A stretch of 64,000 nucleotides of DNA from assembly GCA_014360905.1 (NCBI GenBank), contig JACIWW010000002.1, positions 143,271 through 207,270 on the forward strand, read 5' to 3'. This document shows, one piece after another, positions 52,611-62,204 of this stretch; position 1 is the first letter of the stretch; the number at the start of each line of letters is the position of its first letter. Below the pieces are notes generated by a model. It had not been told where the DNA came from. It saw only the letters and a program-made list of their open reading frames with translations, and ran no database searches. Source of the DNA: Chloroflexota bacterium. GTDB lineage: Bacteria; Chloroflexota; Anaerolineae; UBA2200. A program made the position numbers and the translations under genes.

Positions 52611-54839
52611 ATGAGTGGAAGATTGCGTACATCTGTAGACTCATTCAGTATCGTGAACGGGGTTCGACAGGAGAAAGCCTATAACCTGAGCGTCAGCGAA
52701 TATTCGGCAATCATTCCCTACCGCAAGGGACGGGGCAACCTCTATGTATTGGTAGAGACGATCGGTAACTTCCCAGATCATGCCCAAGTCCAGCAACGGA
52801 TTATCGAGATTGCTCAGGAATACTTTCACGCTTCTGGCAGCATTACCGCTGGTATTCGCACCGTAATCAAAGCAGCTAATGTCTATCTATTCGAGGAGAA
52901 CCTCAACGCTCCGCGCGAGCAACGCGGCGTTGCAGGCATAACTTGTGTAGTGCTAAAGGACCGTGATGCCTACGTCGGACAATCGGGCCCTGCCTTGCTC
53001 TATCATATTGGTAGAGGAATGTTCCAAATCTTGCCCAAGGAATCCACTTGGCTCACTAGCGAGAGGCTACAAGATGTGGACATCAGCAGGCATCCACCAC
53101 TGGGACTTCGCCGCGACATCGAGCCAGATCTATTTCACCTCCATGTGCAAGAGGGAGACGTGCTCATCCTGGCCTCTACTCCACTGGCTAAACTAGTGAG
53201 CAAGGCTGAGATAACCAGCGCCATTGCCCATCGGGATGCCTACAGTGTACGCGAAAACTTGGAAGCACTTGCTGGAGGAAGAGATGCATCCGCACTGATT
53301 ATTGAAATATTAGAGGTTAGTCCAATGTCTGCAGAGGCTGCTCCGAAGCTTACAGGTACTGCCAAGCGAGCAGGCATGTGGAGCAGAATCTCTTCCACCG
53401 TACGCGAGATGCTCATTCCGACGGCAGCAGAGCGAGAAACGGCTGAGGAATTATTAGAAGAGGAGGAACTAGAAGAGGCGAAAGGACTGCCGCAGATGAT
53501 ATCGCTCAAAGCGGCTCTCCAATCCATCTGGCGATTTTTGGTTGGTCTAGGACACAACCTCGCCTTACTGCTGTCACGGGTATTGCCCGAACCAGAAGCT
53601 GCACAACGTAGCAAGCGGCAACGACAGTACGCACGCAAAGATAGAGCAAAAGCTCCAGCACAAGTTAACGGCAGATGGCTGTGGATTGCCCTGCTAATAC
53701 CCTTAGCGATTGTCCTGCTCCTTGCCTTTACGCGCTTCCAGCATGATCGTGCGCGCCAAGCACACTTCCAACAGCTTCTGCAAAACGTGCAGGAGGCCAG
53801 AACAAGCGCACAGGCAAGCTCTACAGATGCAGAGCGGCGTACCAAACTGACTGAAGCGCTGACCCTGCTCGATGAGGCAATGCAACTAAAACCAGAGGAT
53901 ACAGCACTGCCGGAGCAACGCAAAGAGATATCGGAGTGGTTGGATCGCATCAATCATGTGGTTCGTTTGCCTCTGCGATTGTTGAAAGAGTTTCCGGATA
54001 CAGAAAGTGCCAAGTGCGAATTGAGCACCGTGATTGTGCAGGGCATAGATGTGTACGTGCTTGATGTGGGAACAGATCGAGTTTACAAATACCTGCTGAA
54101 TGAGGCTGGCGACGATCTGCAAGTCCTCCCGACGGATCCGGTACTAATGCGCAAAGGCGATGCGCACGGCACGATCACGATAGATGAGCTGCTGGATATC
54201 GCTTGGGTGGAAGCAGCGGGCCAACGAGGGACAAATACCTTAGTGATTCTGGATCAAAAAGGACATACCCTAGAATACAACCCGGTCTTAGGATTGCGCT
54301 ACCTTGACTTGGCTGATACCAGCCCGTGGGTCACGCCAGTGGCTGCAGCAGGCTATTACGGCCGTCTTTATTTGCTTGACCCTGGCGCTAACCGCGTGCT
54401 ACGGTATGGACTCACCAATACTGGCTACGGCGGTTCCCCTAGCGACTACTTCCAGACTGAAGCCATATCCGATATAAGTAGCGCCGTAGATATGGCGATT
54501 GATGGCAATGTCTATGTACTGCACGCTGATGGTAGGATCTCGAAATATCAGGAGGGCACCAACGTTCCCTTCCCGCAGAGCAACCTGGATGAACCATTAA
54601 AAAGACCCTCCTGCATCTTCGCTTCCGGGTTCATGGATGAAGGAGGGTACGTTTACGTCGCTGACGCCGAGCAGCAACGCATCGTGCAATTCAGCAAAGC
54701 TGGCGAATTCTTGCAGCAATTCCGTGCCCAAGACCCGGGCTATATGGATGCTCTGAGAAGTCTCTATGTCGATGAAGAACAGAGGAAGATCTATTTGATC
54801 AACGGGAGTAAACTATATCTGGCCCTACTACCTGAGTGA
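52611..54839 (+). CDS. PP2C-like / transmembrane / propeller protein
   Basis: A 742-aa protein without signal peptide. Residues about 20-235 resemble a PP2C-type phosphatase fold (AGITCVVLKDRDAYVGQSGPALLYHIG, HPPLGLRRDIEPDLFHLHVQEGD), but the usual metal-binding Asp motifs are weak. An acidic/basic linker is followed by a membrane span at about 349-368 (WLWIALLIPLAIVLLLAF), a short coiled-coil part and a C-terminal NHL/propeller-like domain (about 450-742). The layout puts the phosphatase-like domain inside and the propeller outside the cell. It may be a signalling receptor. Confidence 0.75.
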   Translation: MSGRLRTSVDSFSIVNGVRQEKAYNLSVSEYSAIIPYRKGRGNLYVLVETIGNFPDHAQVQQRIIEIAQEYFHASGSITAGIRTVIKAANVYLFEENLNAPREQRGVAGITCVVLKDRDAYVGQSGPALLYHIGRGMFQILPKESTWLTSERLQDVDISRHPPLGLRRDIEPDLFHLHVQEGDVLILASTPLAKLVSKAEITSAIAHRDAYSVRENLEALAGGRDASALIIEILEVSPMSAEAAPKLTGTAKRAGMWSRISSTVREMLIPTAAERETAEELLEEEELEEAKGLPQMISLKAALQSIWRFLVGLGHNLALLLSRVLPEPEAAQRSKRQRQYARKDRAKAPAQVNGRWLWIALLIPLAIVLLLAFTRFQHDRARQAHFQQLLQNVQEARTSAQASSTDAERRTKLTEALTLLDEAMQLKPEDTALPEQRKEISEWLDRINHVVRLPLRLLKEFPDTESAKCELSTVIVQGIDVYVLDVGTDRVYKYLLNEAGDDLQVLPTDPVLMRKGDAHGTITIDELLDIAWVEAAGQRGTNTLVILDQKGHTLEYNPVLGLRYLDLADTSPWVTPVAAAGYYGRLYLLDPGANRVLRYGLTNTGYGGSPSDYFQTEAISDISSAVDMAIDGNVYVLHADGRISKYQEGTNVPFPQSNLDEPLKRPSCIFASGFMDEGGYVYVADAEQQRIVQFSKAGEFLQQFRAQDPGYMDALRSLYVDEEQRKIYLINGSKLYLALLPE

Positions 54840-54930
54840 TAGGGCGCCATTAGGTGTTTGGGATGAGAGAATGCGATAGCCTTCAGCCCAAATTGGAATA
54901 CTCTAACTTTTGCTGGTTAGCAGGAACCTG

Positions 54931-56037
54931 ATGTCGTTGATATTGGGTCTAGAAACTTCATGCGATGAAACCGCCGCAGCGGTAGTGGCAGACGGCCGCG
55001 AGATCCTTTCCAATGTGGTCGCCTCACAAATTGACTTGCACCGTCGCTATGGCGGGGTCTTTCCTGAGATAGCCTCTCGACAGCATATCTTGGATATTGT
55101 ACCTGTTATCAGGGAAGCGTTAGTCCAGGCCAGAGCAGATTGGGCTTCATTGGATGCACTGGCAGTTACTACGGGACCTGGCCTGGTCGGTTCACTGCTC
55201 GTGGGTGTCAATGTGGCTAAAGGGATTGCCTGGGCCAAAAGGTTACCACTCATTAGTGTGAACCATCTCGAGGCCCATCTCTATGCAAACTGGCTGATTT
55301 TGCCGCGCGATACACGATCCAATATGCCTCATACGCTACACGACATGGAGCACATCCCTCCACCACAATTTCCACTTATTTGTCTGATTGTCTCTGGAGG
55401 GCATACTGATTTGGTGTTAATGACTGGCCATGGGCAGTATCGGGTGCTAGGCCGCACTTTGGACGATGCAGCAGGAGAAGCATTTGATAAAGTGGCACGC
55501 CTTTTGGGATTAGGTTATCCCGGGGGACCGGCAATTCAGGCTGCTGCCGAAGGTGGCAATCCCAATAGGTTCGATTTGCCCCGTGCAATGCTCGAAGATG
55601 GCTATGATTTCAGTTTCAGCGGCCTCAAGACTGCTGTGCTACGCATCGTGCAGAAATACGAAGGAGCAGGTAAGCAACCTGCCAAACAGCGCTCCAGGCT
55701 TATCACTGTGCATACAGCATCGCCATTGCGCCAGTTGCCGTTGGCCGACTTGGCAGCTAGTTTCCAGGCTGCTGTGGTGGACGTCCTGGTGCAGAAGACC
55801 AAGCGTGCTGCAGAGGAATTCCAGGTGAAAGAAGTGCTGCTTGCAGGTGGCGTAGCAAGCAACACACTGCTGCGTCAGAAAATGTCGGCCCAGGTGAATG
55901 TGCCAGTGCGTTATCCACCACCCGCATTGTGCACGGACAACGCCGCCATGGTAGCTTCAGCTGGCTACTTCAAGCACATGTCTGGCGAACGATCCGCCTG
56001 GGAGCTCGATGTGTGTCCCGGCTTGACTTGGAAATAG
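54931..56037 (+). CDS. tsaD: tRNA t6A37 threonylcarbamoyltransferase TsaD
   Basis: ASKHA-fold enzyme that, with TsaB and TsaE, transfers threonylcarbamoyl to A37 of ANN-decoding tRNAs. [16 protein letters not shown] at the start, [11 protein letters not shown] metal motif, [10 protein letters not shown] and [13 protein letters not shown] are intact. At 368 aa it has small inserts (about 125-140 and 245-262). ATG at 54931 with CAGGA upstream; the frame opens slightly earlier. mtaB, which acts on the product t6A, lies downstream in the window. Confidence 0.95.
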   Translation: MSLILGLETSCDETAAAVVADGREILSNVVASQIDLHRRYGGVFPEIASRQHILDIVPVIREALVQARADWASLDALAVTTGPGLVGSLLVGVNVAKGIAWAKRLPLISVNHLEAHLYANWLILPRDTRSNMPHTLHDMEHIPPPQFPLICLIVSGGHTDLVLMTGHGQYRVLGRTLDDAAGEAFDKVARLLGLGYPGGPAIQAAAEGGNPNRFDLPRAMLEDGYDFSFSGLKTAVLRIVQKYEGAGKQPAKQRSRLITVHTASPLRQLPLADLAASFQAAVVDVLVQKTKRAAEEFQVKEVLLAGGVASNTLLRQKMSAQVNVPVRYPPPALCTDNAAMVASAGYFKHMSGERSAWELDVCPGLTWK

Positions 56038-56048
56038 AGAACCGTAAG

Positions 56049-56378
56049 ATGGAATCTCAAAGTGATATTCACTTCTTTCAAAATGTATATGAACTTGTGA
56101 GCCAAGTGCCAGCGGGACACGTTGTTACTTATGGACAAATCGCAGCCGCGCTTGGCAAACCAAGAGGTGCCCGTCTCGTTGGTTGGGCAATGCGCGTCTG
56201 TCCAGACAATGTGCCTTGGCACCGTGTGGTCAATGCGCAGGGAGCTTTAAGTACACATGCTTTGCCGGGTGGTTTTAACCTACAACGCGTGCTGCTAGAA
56301 GACGAAGGCATTCGATTTGACCCTGATGGACGAATTGACCTCCGCATCTATGGATGGAGCGAGTTAGAGCGAACATGA
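56049..56378 (+). CDS. Alkyltransferase-like (ATL) DNA-binding protein
   Basis: A 109-aa MGMT-family DNA-binding domain: VPAGHVVTYGQIAAALGKPRGARLVGWAMR, then VPWHRVVNAQG. The active-site cysteine of the PCHRV motif is replaced by W57 (PWHRV), the hallmark of ATL proteins. These bind O6-alkylguanine without repairing it and flag the lesion for nucleotide excision repair. The start at 56049 lies 12 bases after the tsaD stop; the frame is open into tsaD but that part is not homologous. Its stop overlaps the selA start (ATGA). Confidence 0.9.
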   Translation: MESQSDIHFFQNVYELVSQVPAGHVVTYGQIAAALGKPRGARLVGWAMRVCPDNVPWHRVVNAQGALSTHALPGGFNLQRVLLEDEGIRFDPDGRIDLRIYGWSELERT

Positions 56379-57757
56379 AAGCAATAGCTAAGCAAGAGAT
56401 GCAAAAGGAATTGAGAAAACTCCCAAGTGTAGATAGGCTTCTGAAACAGGCTGCTATTCAAGCATTGCTGCAAGAGCATGGCCATGAGCTAGTTGTAACG
56501 GCGATTCAGGAGGTCCTCGCCGATACGCGCCAGGCTATCCTGGACGGTGAAGCGTGTCCCGATACAGCAGAACTTTGCAGCTGGGTAGCAACTCACTTGT
56601 CCAGCGTACTGCGTCCCAGCCTCTATCCGGTGATTAACGCTACCGGCGTCATCATCCATACCAACTTGGGACGTGCTCCGCTCAGCCAGGCAGCGCAGGA
56701 AGCCATGCGTGAGACGAGCGCATACAGCAATCTGGAATACGACCTTCCAGCCGGGGAACGGGGCTCGCGCTATATGCACGCAGAGGCATTGTTATGCCGT
56801 TTGACCGGGGCGGAAGCGGGCTTGGTGGTCAACAACGATGCTGCTGCGGTGCTCCTTATCCTGACGGCCCTAGCCAAGGGGCGTGAAGTCATCATTTCCA
56901 GGGGACAGCTTGTAGAAATTGGTGGAGGGTTTCGCATTCCAGAGGTTATGGCACAAAGTGGAGCACACTTGGTCGAGGTAGGAACGACTAACCGCACCTA
57001 CTTGCACGATTATGAAGCAGCTATTACCCCAAATACAGCTATGTTGCTGCACGTACACAGCAGCAATTTTCGCATCCTTGGGTTTGTCCACGAGACACCA
57101 CTGGCGGATATGGCAAACCTGGCGCACGCTCATGGCTTGCTTGCTATCGAAGACCTGGGCAGCGGGGCGTTGTTGGATACTGTACAATTTGGCCTGAGCC
57201 ACGAACCCACCGTCCAGGAAAGCCTAGCTACCGGGGTTGACCTCGTTTGCTTCAGCGGTGACAAACTCCTAGGCGGCCCTCAGGCCGGGATCATCATAGG
57301 GAGAAAAAACCTTGTCGAAGCCCTCAAGCGTCATTCACTGACTAGGGCTTTGCGGGTCAGCAAGAGCATTCTCGCCGGGCTGCAGGCCACTTTGCTTCAT
57401 TACTTGAAGGGTGAAGCAACCCAACAGATTCCCGTCTGGAAAATGATTGCCATGGATGCTGAGCAAATTCAATCGCGCGCATTAACGCTAGTTGCATGGC
57501 TGCGCGCAATGGGTGTGCAAGCTGAGATAACGGAGGGATGGTCTACTGTTGGAGGAGGGTCGCTGCCTGGTGAGACTTTGCCAACATACTTGGCAGCTAT
57601 TCGCACTGATGCTCCCCAAGAACTGGCCAGGCGGCTGCGCCTGGGATCTCCAGCACTTTTAGGACGCATTGAGAAAGATTGCTTTGTGCTTGACTTGCGC
57701 ACAGTGTTGCCTGCTGAAGAGCAAGCGCTGCGCAAAGCGTTGGAAAGAGCATTCTGA
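56375..57757 (+). CDS. selA: L-seryl-tRNA(Sec) selenium transferase
   Basis: PLP enzyme converting Ser-tRNA(Sec) to Sec-tRNA(Sec). The 460-aa protein has the N-terminal KLPSVDRLL motif, VINATGVIIHTNLGRAPLS, and PLP-lysine K297 in FSGDKLLGGPQAG. ATG at 56375 overlaps the ATL stop. It implies selenoprotein synthesis; selB, selD and tRNA-Sec are not in the window. Formate dehydrogenase, often a selenoprotein, would supply formate to fhs, which may explain the need (inference). Confidence 0.94.
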   Translation: MKAIAKQEMQKELRKLPSVDRLLKQAAIQALLQEHGHELVVTAIQEVLADTRQAILDGEACPDTAELCSWVATHLSSVLRPSLYPVINATGVIIHTNLGRAPLSQAAQEAMRETSAYSNLEYDLPAGERGSRYMHAEALLCRLTGAEAGLVVNNDAAAVLLILTALAKGREVIISRGQLVEIGGGFRIPEVMAQSGAHLVEVGTTNRTYLHDYEAAITPNTAMLLHVHSSNFRILGFVHETPLADMANLAHAHGLLAIEDLGSGALLDTVQFGLSHEPTVQESLATGVDLVCFSGDKLLGGPQAGIIIGRKNLVEALKRHSLTRALRVSKSILAGLQATLLHYLKGEATQQIPVWKMIAMDAEQIQSRALTLVAWLRAMGVQAEITEGWSTVGGGSLPGETLPTYLAAIRTDAPQELARRLRLGSPALLGRIEKDCFVLDLRTVLPAEEQALRKALERAF

Positions 57758-57768
57758 GCCTGCTTTAC

Positions 57769-58371
57769 TCAGAACGCGATACCTCGTTTGGTTAGCAGGT
57801 ACTGCACCGCTTTGCTTTGTAGCATCGCTACTGGCCCAACGAAGAGGATTGCGAGACCAATCCGAGTTGCATACAGTGCAATGAAATACAAGAACACAAA
57901 TAGCATCAGTACTGCTGTAAATACGATATCCGATATAGCCAACAGAAACGCTTTCTTGATAGCTGGCCAAAACTGACCATTTTCACGGACGAAGAATACG
58001 AAGGCATAGGTCTGCACGACCAACAAGAGAGAAAATATCGCCATTGGTATACTGGCCAAAAGCCTGGCTAGTGACTGCTCCGCAGAGAAGAAAAAGACAA
58101 TGTCATAAATGAGCACGAGAATGACCAATCCATAGGGCAATACAATCAGCCAACCCTTCCAAAAGTACTTCCTCAGCCCCTGAACAAAGTCCTTGAATTG
58201 GGCTTCATCCTGTAACAAAGCTTGGCGAGCAAAGTGATATAGCGCCACGGTTGCGCCAGGGCCAGTAATGATCGGCAGTTGCAGAAGCAGCCAAGCTATC
58301 GTAGCCAGAGTGATATCGAAAAGATTGGCCATGATAAACACAAAGCTTTCACGCACAAAGTGGAACATAAT
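57769..58371 (-). CDS. DUF624-like membrane protein
   Basis: A 200-aa polytopic protein with about five membrane spans (about 14-35, 70-95, 100-125, 145-170, 172-190). The pattern and the VALYHFARQALLQDEAQFKDFVQGLRKYFWKG loop resemble DUF624/YesL-type proteins, often linked to carbohydrate-transport genes, though none are adjacent. ATG at 58371 was chosen because GAGGAG lies 7 bases upstream; the frame starts at 58395. It converges on selA with 11 bases between. Confidence 0.7.
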   Translation of the reverse strand: MMFHFVRESFVFIMANLFDITLATIAWLLLQLPIITGPGATVALYHFARQALLQDEAQFKDFVQGLRKYFWKGWLIVLPYGLVILVLIYDIVFFFSAEQSLARLLASIPMAIFSLLLVVQTYAFVFFVRENGQFWPAIKKAFLLAISDIVFTAVLMLFVFLYFIALYATRIGLAILFVGPVAMLQSKAVQYLLTKRGIAF

Positions 58372-58441
58372 GGCACTCCTCTTTACCTTTTCCATTAATC
58401 ATTATAGAATGGTAAGATAGAGCAGACAAAACCAAAGGAAC

Positions 58442-59728
58442 ATGCGCGTATACCTTACTTCCCTGGGTTGTAAACTTAATCAAAGCGAAGTCGAAAGCTG
58501 GGCTCGGCGTTTAGTGGGAGCAGGACATACTATTGTGGCAAGTCCTGACACTGCTGATTTGTGCATTATCAATACGTGTACCGTTACCCATGTAGCAGCA
58601 CGCAAGTCGCATCAGATCATACGGCGTTGCAACAGGGCCAATCCACTCGCTCAAATTGCCGTTACAGGCTGTGAAGCTGAAATGAACCCCAATGAAATAA
58701 GAGAACTGCCTGGTGTCAGCCTCGTGCTGGGCACGGACGCGAAGGAACGACTGCTGGAAACCATCGCGGAACAAGTTGGCCTATCGCTCCAGTGCCAAAT
58801 CATCAGCCCCCATCATAGGTCGTTCGGACATACCCGTGCTTTCGTGAAGATCCAGGATGGCTGCGACAATGCCTGCACCTATTGTGTCGTGCGCATTGCC
58901 CGCGGGAAACAGCGCAGCCGGCCATTGGCAGACATCCTGGGCGAAATCATCGCCAGGCAGGAAGAGGGCTATCAGGAGATCGTGCTCACGGGTGTGCATA
59001 TTGGTGCCTATGGCCGTGAGCAGGGCGAAACACTCGCCGGCCTGATACGTGCCATACTTGCCAATACTGACTTCCCGCGCCTCAGGCTCTCTTCGATCGA
59101 GCCATGGGATTTGACACCTGAGCTGTTACATCTCTGGGAGAACCCGCGCATGTGCCGTCATTTGCACATGCCCCTGCAAAGTGGATGCGATGCCACGCTG
59201 CAACGGATGAATCGCCGCTACACTACTGCTCAATACCGCGACCTGCTCTCTTCTGCTCGTGACTGGATACCCAATTTAGCCGTGACCACCGATATTATTG
59301 TTGGTTTCCCTGGAGAAGATGAGCAAGAATTTGCCACGAGTGCTGCCTTCGTGGCTGCGATGAAGTTTGCGCGCATCCATGTCTTCCCCTTTTCAGCGAG
59401 ACCTGGCACAGCAGCCGCTTCAATGTCTGGCCAAGTCAATCCATCCATCAAGAAGAAGCGAAGCAATCTCATGCTCGGCATTGCCAGGTATAGCGCTGAG
59501 GCGTTTCACCACCAGTTCATCGGCAGAACAATGGATGTCCTCTGGGAACACGCCATAGGTGATCGCTGGAGCGGTCTGACCGATAACTATATCCGCGTCG
59601 AGGTCACCAGTGACCTGCATCTGCATAACCGCATCCTGCCTGTGCGACTGCTGGAGCTAAGCAATATGGGTCTACGCGGCGAGCTGCTCCAGGAAATGGA
59701 TGTGGGTCCTTGTTTGCTGCAAAGATGA
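58442..59728 (+). CDS. mtaB: tRNA t6A37 methylthiotransferase MtaB
   Basis: Radical-SAM methylthiotransferase that makes ms2t6A37 from t6A37. N-terminal cluster cysteines C10, C46 and C77 (TSLGCKLNQ, NTCTVTH, VTGCEAE), radical-SAM C141, C145, C148 (DGCDNACTYC), and a TRAM-like tail. The CKLNQSE motif and NTCTVT(H) form distinguish MtaB from MiaB. 428 aa is normal. ATG at 58442 behind AAAGGAAC. Confidence 0.93.
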   Translation: MRVYLTSLGCKLNQSEVESWARRLVGAGHTIVASPDTADLCIINTCTVTHVAARKSHQIIRRCNRANPLAQIAVTGCEAEMNPNEIRELPGVSLVLGTDAKERLLETIAEQVGLSLQCQIISPHHRSFGHTRAFVKIQDGCDNACTYCVVRIARGKQRSRPLADILGEIIARQEEGYQEIVLTGVHIGAYGREQGETLAGLIRAILANTDFPRLRLSSIEPWDLTPELLHLWENPRMCRHLHMPLQSGCDATLQRMNRRYTTAQYRDLLSSARDWIPNLAVTTDIIVGFPGEDEQEFATSAAFVAAMKFARIHVFPFSARPGTAAASMSGQVNPSIKKKRSNLMLGIARYSAEAFHHQFIGRTMDVLWEHAIGDRWSGLTDNYIRVEVTSDLHLHNRILPVRLLELSNMGLRGELLQEMDVGPCLLQR

Positions 59729-59843
59729 TAGCGAAACCGTTGTCAAGACCGTTTGCTGGTAGTGCGGAACTCGTGTAATATGTAGATTAAATGACAAACG
59801 AGTTAAACTAATCCTGCAAATGCACGCTGTGGAGAAATTACGT

Positions 59844-61928
59844 ATGGGACATTTCCACTTTATAGGTCCCTTGCCTGCCGATAGTGAGCTTTTCGTCGGA
59901 CGCAAAAAGGAATTGAGAAAAGTACGCGACCTTTGCCTGGGCCCGCTCAACTCATATGTCACGGTAGTAGGTGCCAGGCAAACGGGCAAAACCAGCTTTC
60001 TCTATCGGCTGCAAAAGGAGATCGCTCCTTACTTACCCCCTGTTCTGGTCAACCTGCGATTGATCCCAGATGCCACTCCTTCTGGGCTCTTCCAATTTAT
60101 GGCCACAGAAATAGTGAAGCAATTGGGACTTTTCTCTCTCTTGCATATCGCGGATCGAATCAGCAGCGGACCAGAATTTGAGCAATTGCTCAATGAACTG
60201 CCAGCACAAGTGGGCAGGGTTGCTATACTGTTGGATGGAATAGGCTCTCTACCAGAAAAGACGGCAATATACATGGCCAATGTGCTGCGTGCTGTGTTCA
60301 GCGATCGTTTCTTGACCGGATTCGAGGCACTGGGCCGTTTCATCTTTCTGCTTGCTGGTGGCAGCGAGTTGCTCAACCTCACCATGACGGTAGTTTCCCC
60401 ATTTAGCAACATCGCTACCAACGTCTACTTGCCCGATCTCTCACTTGGTGAGGTCAAGCAGTTAATGGCTTATGGCTTTTCTGGCACCTCCATGAAGGTG
60501 GGACGGATCCATGAACTCGCCGAAGCCATCTATGGACAGACACATGGTCATCCCTACCTGACTCAACGCATGGCCGCTCACCTCGCTGACTTTGCTGACA
60601 TGGAAAACAGCCCGCCTGAGCCATCCTGGGCCATGAAAGCGTGCCAAGAGATGCTCAGCAACGATGAAAACATCCGCCATCTACATAATATGCTTCAGGA
60701 CCCTGCTTTGCTGGATACAGCCTTCCAGGTTGTGCAGCACCCCACGCCTTTTAGACGTCTGAGCCTTCGCTACGAAAAACTGCGCTTATTGGGCATTATC
60801 CGCGAACAGAATGGAATGGCATTGCCTCACAATGCCTTGTATGCGCAAGCAATCCAGCACCTAGCTGAGGAAGCAGGCATCGCCCAGGCTGAAGCTCCCT
60901 CAGAAAGCACTGCACCAAGGCTAAGAGTTAGGCTTCTCACATCCATCATTCCCACCGCCTTCTGTCACAATTTGTCAGAAGCCGAATTTCCTTTGGTTCA
61001 AATTACGATAGACAATCGTGGCAAACACAAACTGGCGCAAATCTATGCTAGGGCCACCATAGAAGGTTTCAGCGATGAAGCTGTATCCAGCGTTACCGTG
61101 CCGGCTGGTAAATGCACCGAAGTAGCGCTTCTACCTCTGCTACAACTTGGCCCCTGTACGACTTTGACCGAGATCCGCCCTGCTACCCTGCGTGTCACGG
61201 TGTACCAATTTGGCTCTGGCAAGGAATTGCTCTTGCATGACCAGACTTACCCTGTTAAACTCCATGCTTACGATACTGCCCTGCTAGGCGTCCATGCGCC
61301 TGATGGCAAAATTGTTGATTTGACCCACCACCTTTGCGCATTCGTTACACCCCACATGCCAGAGATAGAAAACCTCCTGCGCAAGGCAGTCGAGTATCAT
61401 CCTAACCACTGCATCGCAGGTTACCAAGGTGCAAATAGCGCGGCAGAAGCGCGTTTGATAGTACGGGAGCAAGTACGTGCGATTTACCAAGCTCTGAAAA
61501 AGGATGCAGGTTTAGCGTATGTGAATTCACCGCTGAATTTTGGCAAGCAGGAAGGACAAATCACACAGCGCGTGCGGTTGCCTATAACCAGTCTGCACGA
61601 AAGCCAAAGCCGTGCCAACTGTATTGATGGCACGGTGTTGTATGCCAGCTTGCTGGAGTTGGCTAGTCTCGAACCGGTGATTGTCATCACTCCTGGGCAT
61701 GCTTTTGTTGGCTGGCATATCTGGCCTGGCCTTGATCAATACGAATTCCTCGAAACTACGATGACGGGCACAGAGGATTTTGAGGCTGCGTTACAGTCGG
61801 GCAATCAACAATATGAAGAAGCTTGTCGCAAAGGATACTTTGGACGCGAGTTGTTTGACCCGAAGGGTTTTGCACGCTTGATTGACGTTGCTGCTTGCAG
61901 GGCGCAGCAAATATATCCATTGATGTGA
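59844..61928 (+). CDS. AAA ATPase fused to a transglutaminase-like domain
   Basis: A 694-aa protein with an N-terminal AAA/STAND-like ATPase (Walker A GARQTGKT at 43-50, Walker B-like VAILLDGIGSLPE, sensor LLAGGSEL), a winged-helix or linker region (about 270-360), a beta-rich middle with TLRVTVYQFG (about 365-500), and a C-terminal transglutaminase-like peptidase fold. The latter has a possible triad C593 (RANCIDGTVLYASLLE), H619 (TPGHAFVGW) and E637 (FLETTM). The architecture resembles regulated effector ATPases, but no adjacent partner genes are seen. ATG at 59844 with GGAG upstream. Confidence 0.8.
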   Translation: MGHFHFIGPLPADSELFVGRKKELRKVRDLCLGPLNSYVTVVGARQTGKTSFLYRLQKEIAPYLPPVLVNLRLIPDATPSGLFQFMATEIVKQLGLFSLLHIADRISSGPEFEQLLNELPAQVGRVAILLDGIGSLPEKTAIYMANVLRAVFSDRFLTGFEALGRFIFLLAGGSELLNLTMTVVSPFSNIATNVYLPDLSLGEVKQLMAYGFSGTSMKVGRIHELAEAIYGQTHGHPYLTQRMAAHLADFADMENSPPEPSWAMKACQEMLSNDENIRHLHNMLQDPALLDTAFQVVQHPTPFRRLSLRYEKLRLLGIIREQNGMALPHNALYAQAIQHLAEEAGIAQAEAPSESTAPRLRVRLLTSIIPTAFCHNLSEAEFPLVQITIDNRGKHKLAQIYARATIEGFSDEAVSSVTVPAGKCTEVALLPLLQLGPCTTLTEIRPATLRVTVYQFGSGKELLLHDQTYPVKLHAYDTALLGVHAPDGKIVDLTHHLCAFVTPHMPEIENLLRKAVEYHPNHCIAGYQGANSAAEARLIVREQVRAIYQALKKDAGLAYVNSPLNFGKQEGQITQRVRLPITSLHESQSRANCIDGTVLYASLLELASLEPVIVITPGHAFVGWHIWPGLDQYEFLETTMTGTEDFEAALQSGNQQYEEACRKGYFGRELFDPKGFARLIDVAACRAQQIYPLM

Positions 61929-61929
61929 G

Positions 61930-62088
61930 AGTTTGCCGTAATTGTTCAGATTAGGGCTAGGTTCAGTGGATTGTGGATAGCTCGGCTTCTACTATTAGTG
62001 CCTAGCTATCGTGGCACTACTACATCTTGTGACATGAGCTTGCTCGCTTAAGATTCTTTACCTCAAATCTGAACAGTTACAGTTTGCC
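61930..62088. mobile_element. IS66-type MITE (143 bp) with 8-bp target duplication
   Basis: Element at 61938-62080. Left end GTAATTGTTCAGATTAG and right end (reverse) GTAACTGTTCAGATTTG match in 15 of 17 bases. Perfect 8-bp direct repeats AGTTTGCC flank it (61930-61937, 62081-62088). IS66-family elements have GTAA ends and make 8-bp duplications. The left 23 bases are identical to the left end of the transposase-bearing element at 63876. No coding capacity. Confidence 0.88.
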
Positions 62089-62111
62089 CTAATTTTAGAA
62101 TCGTGTATAAT
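62084..62111 (+). promoter_or_regulatory. Predicted promoter of tRNA-Pro
   Basis: TTGCCC at 62084-62089, 16-base spacer, TATAAT at 62106-62111, 12 bases before the tRNA. The -35 box lies within the right copy of the MITE's target duplication, so the element was inserted just upstream of, or into, this promoter. Confidence 0.55.
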
Positions 62112-62123
62112 AGAAACTACTAT

Positions 62124-62199
<76 letters not shown>

Positions 62200-62204
62200 G
62201 CTAG

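Noticed and set aside
59820..62123. A multi-gene defence island around the ATPase-transglutaminase gene
   Set aside because: No second defence gene is adjacent; only a MITE and a tRNA follow, so the single gene is reported without an island claim.
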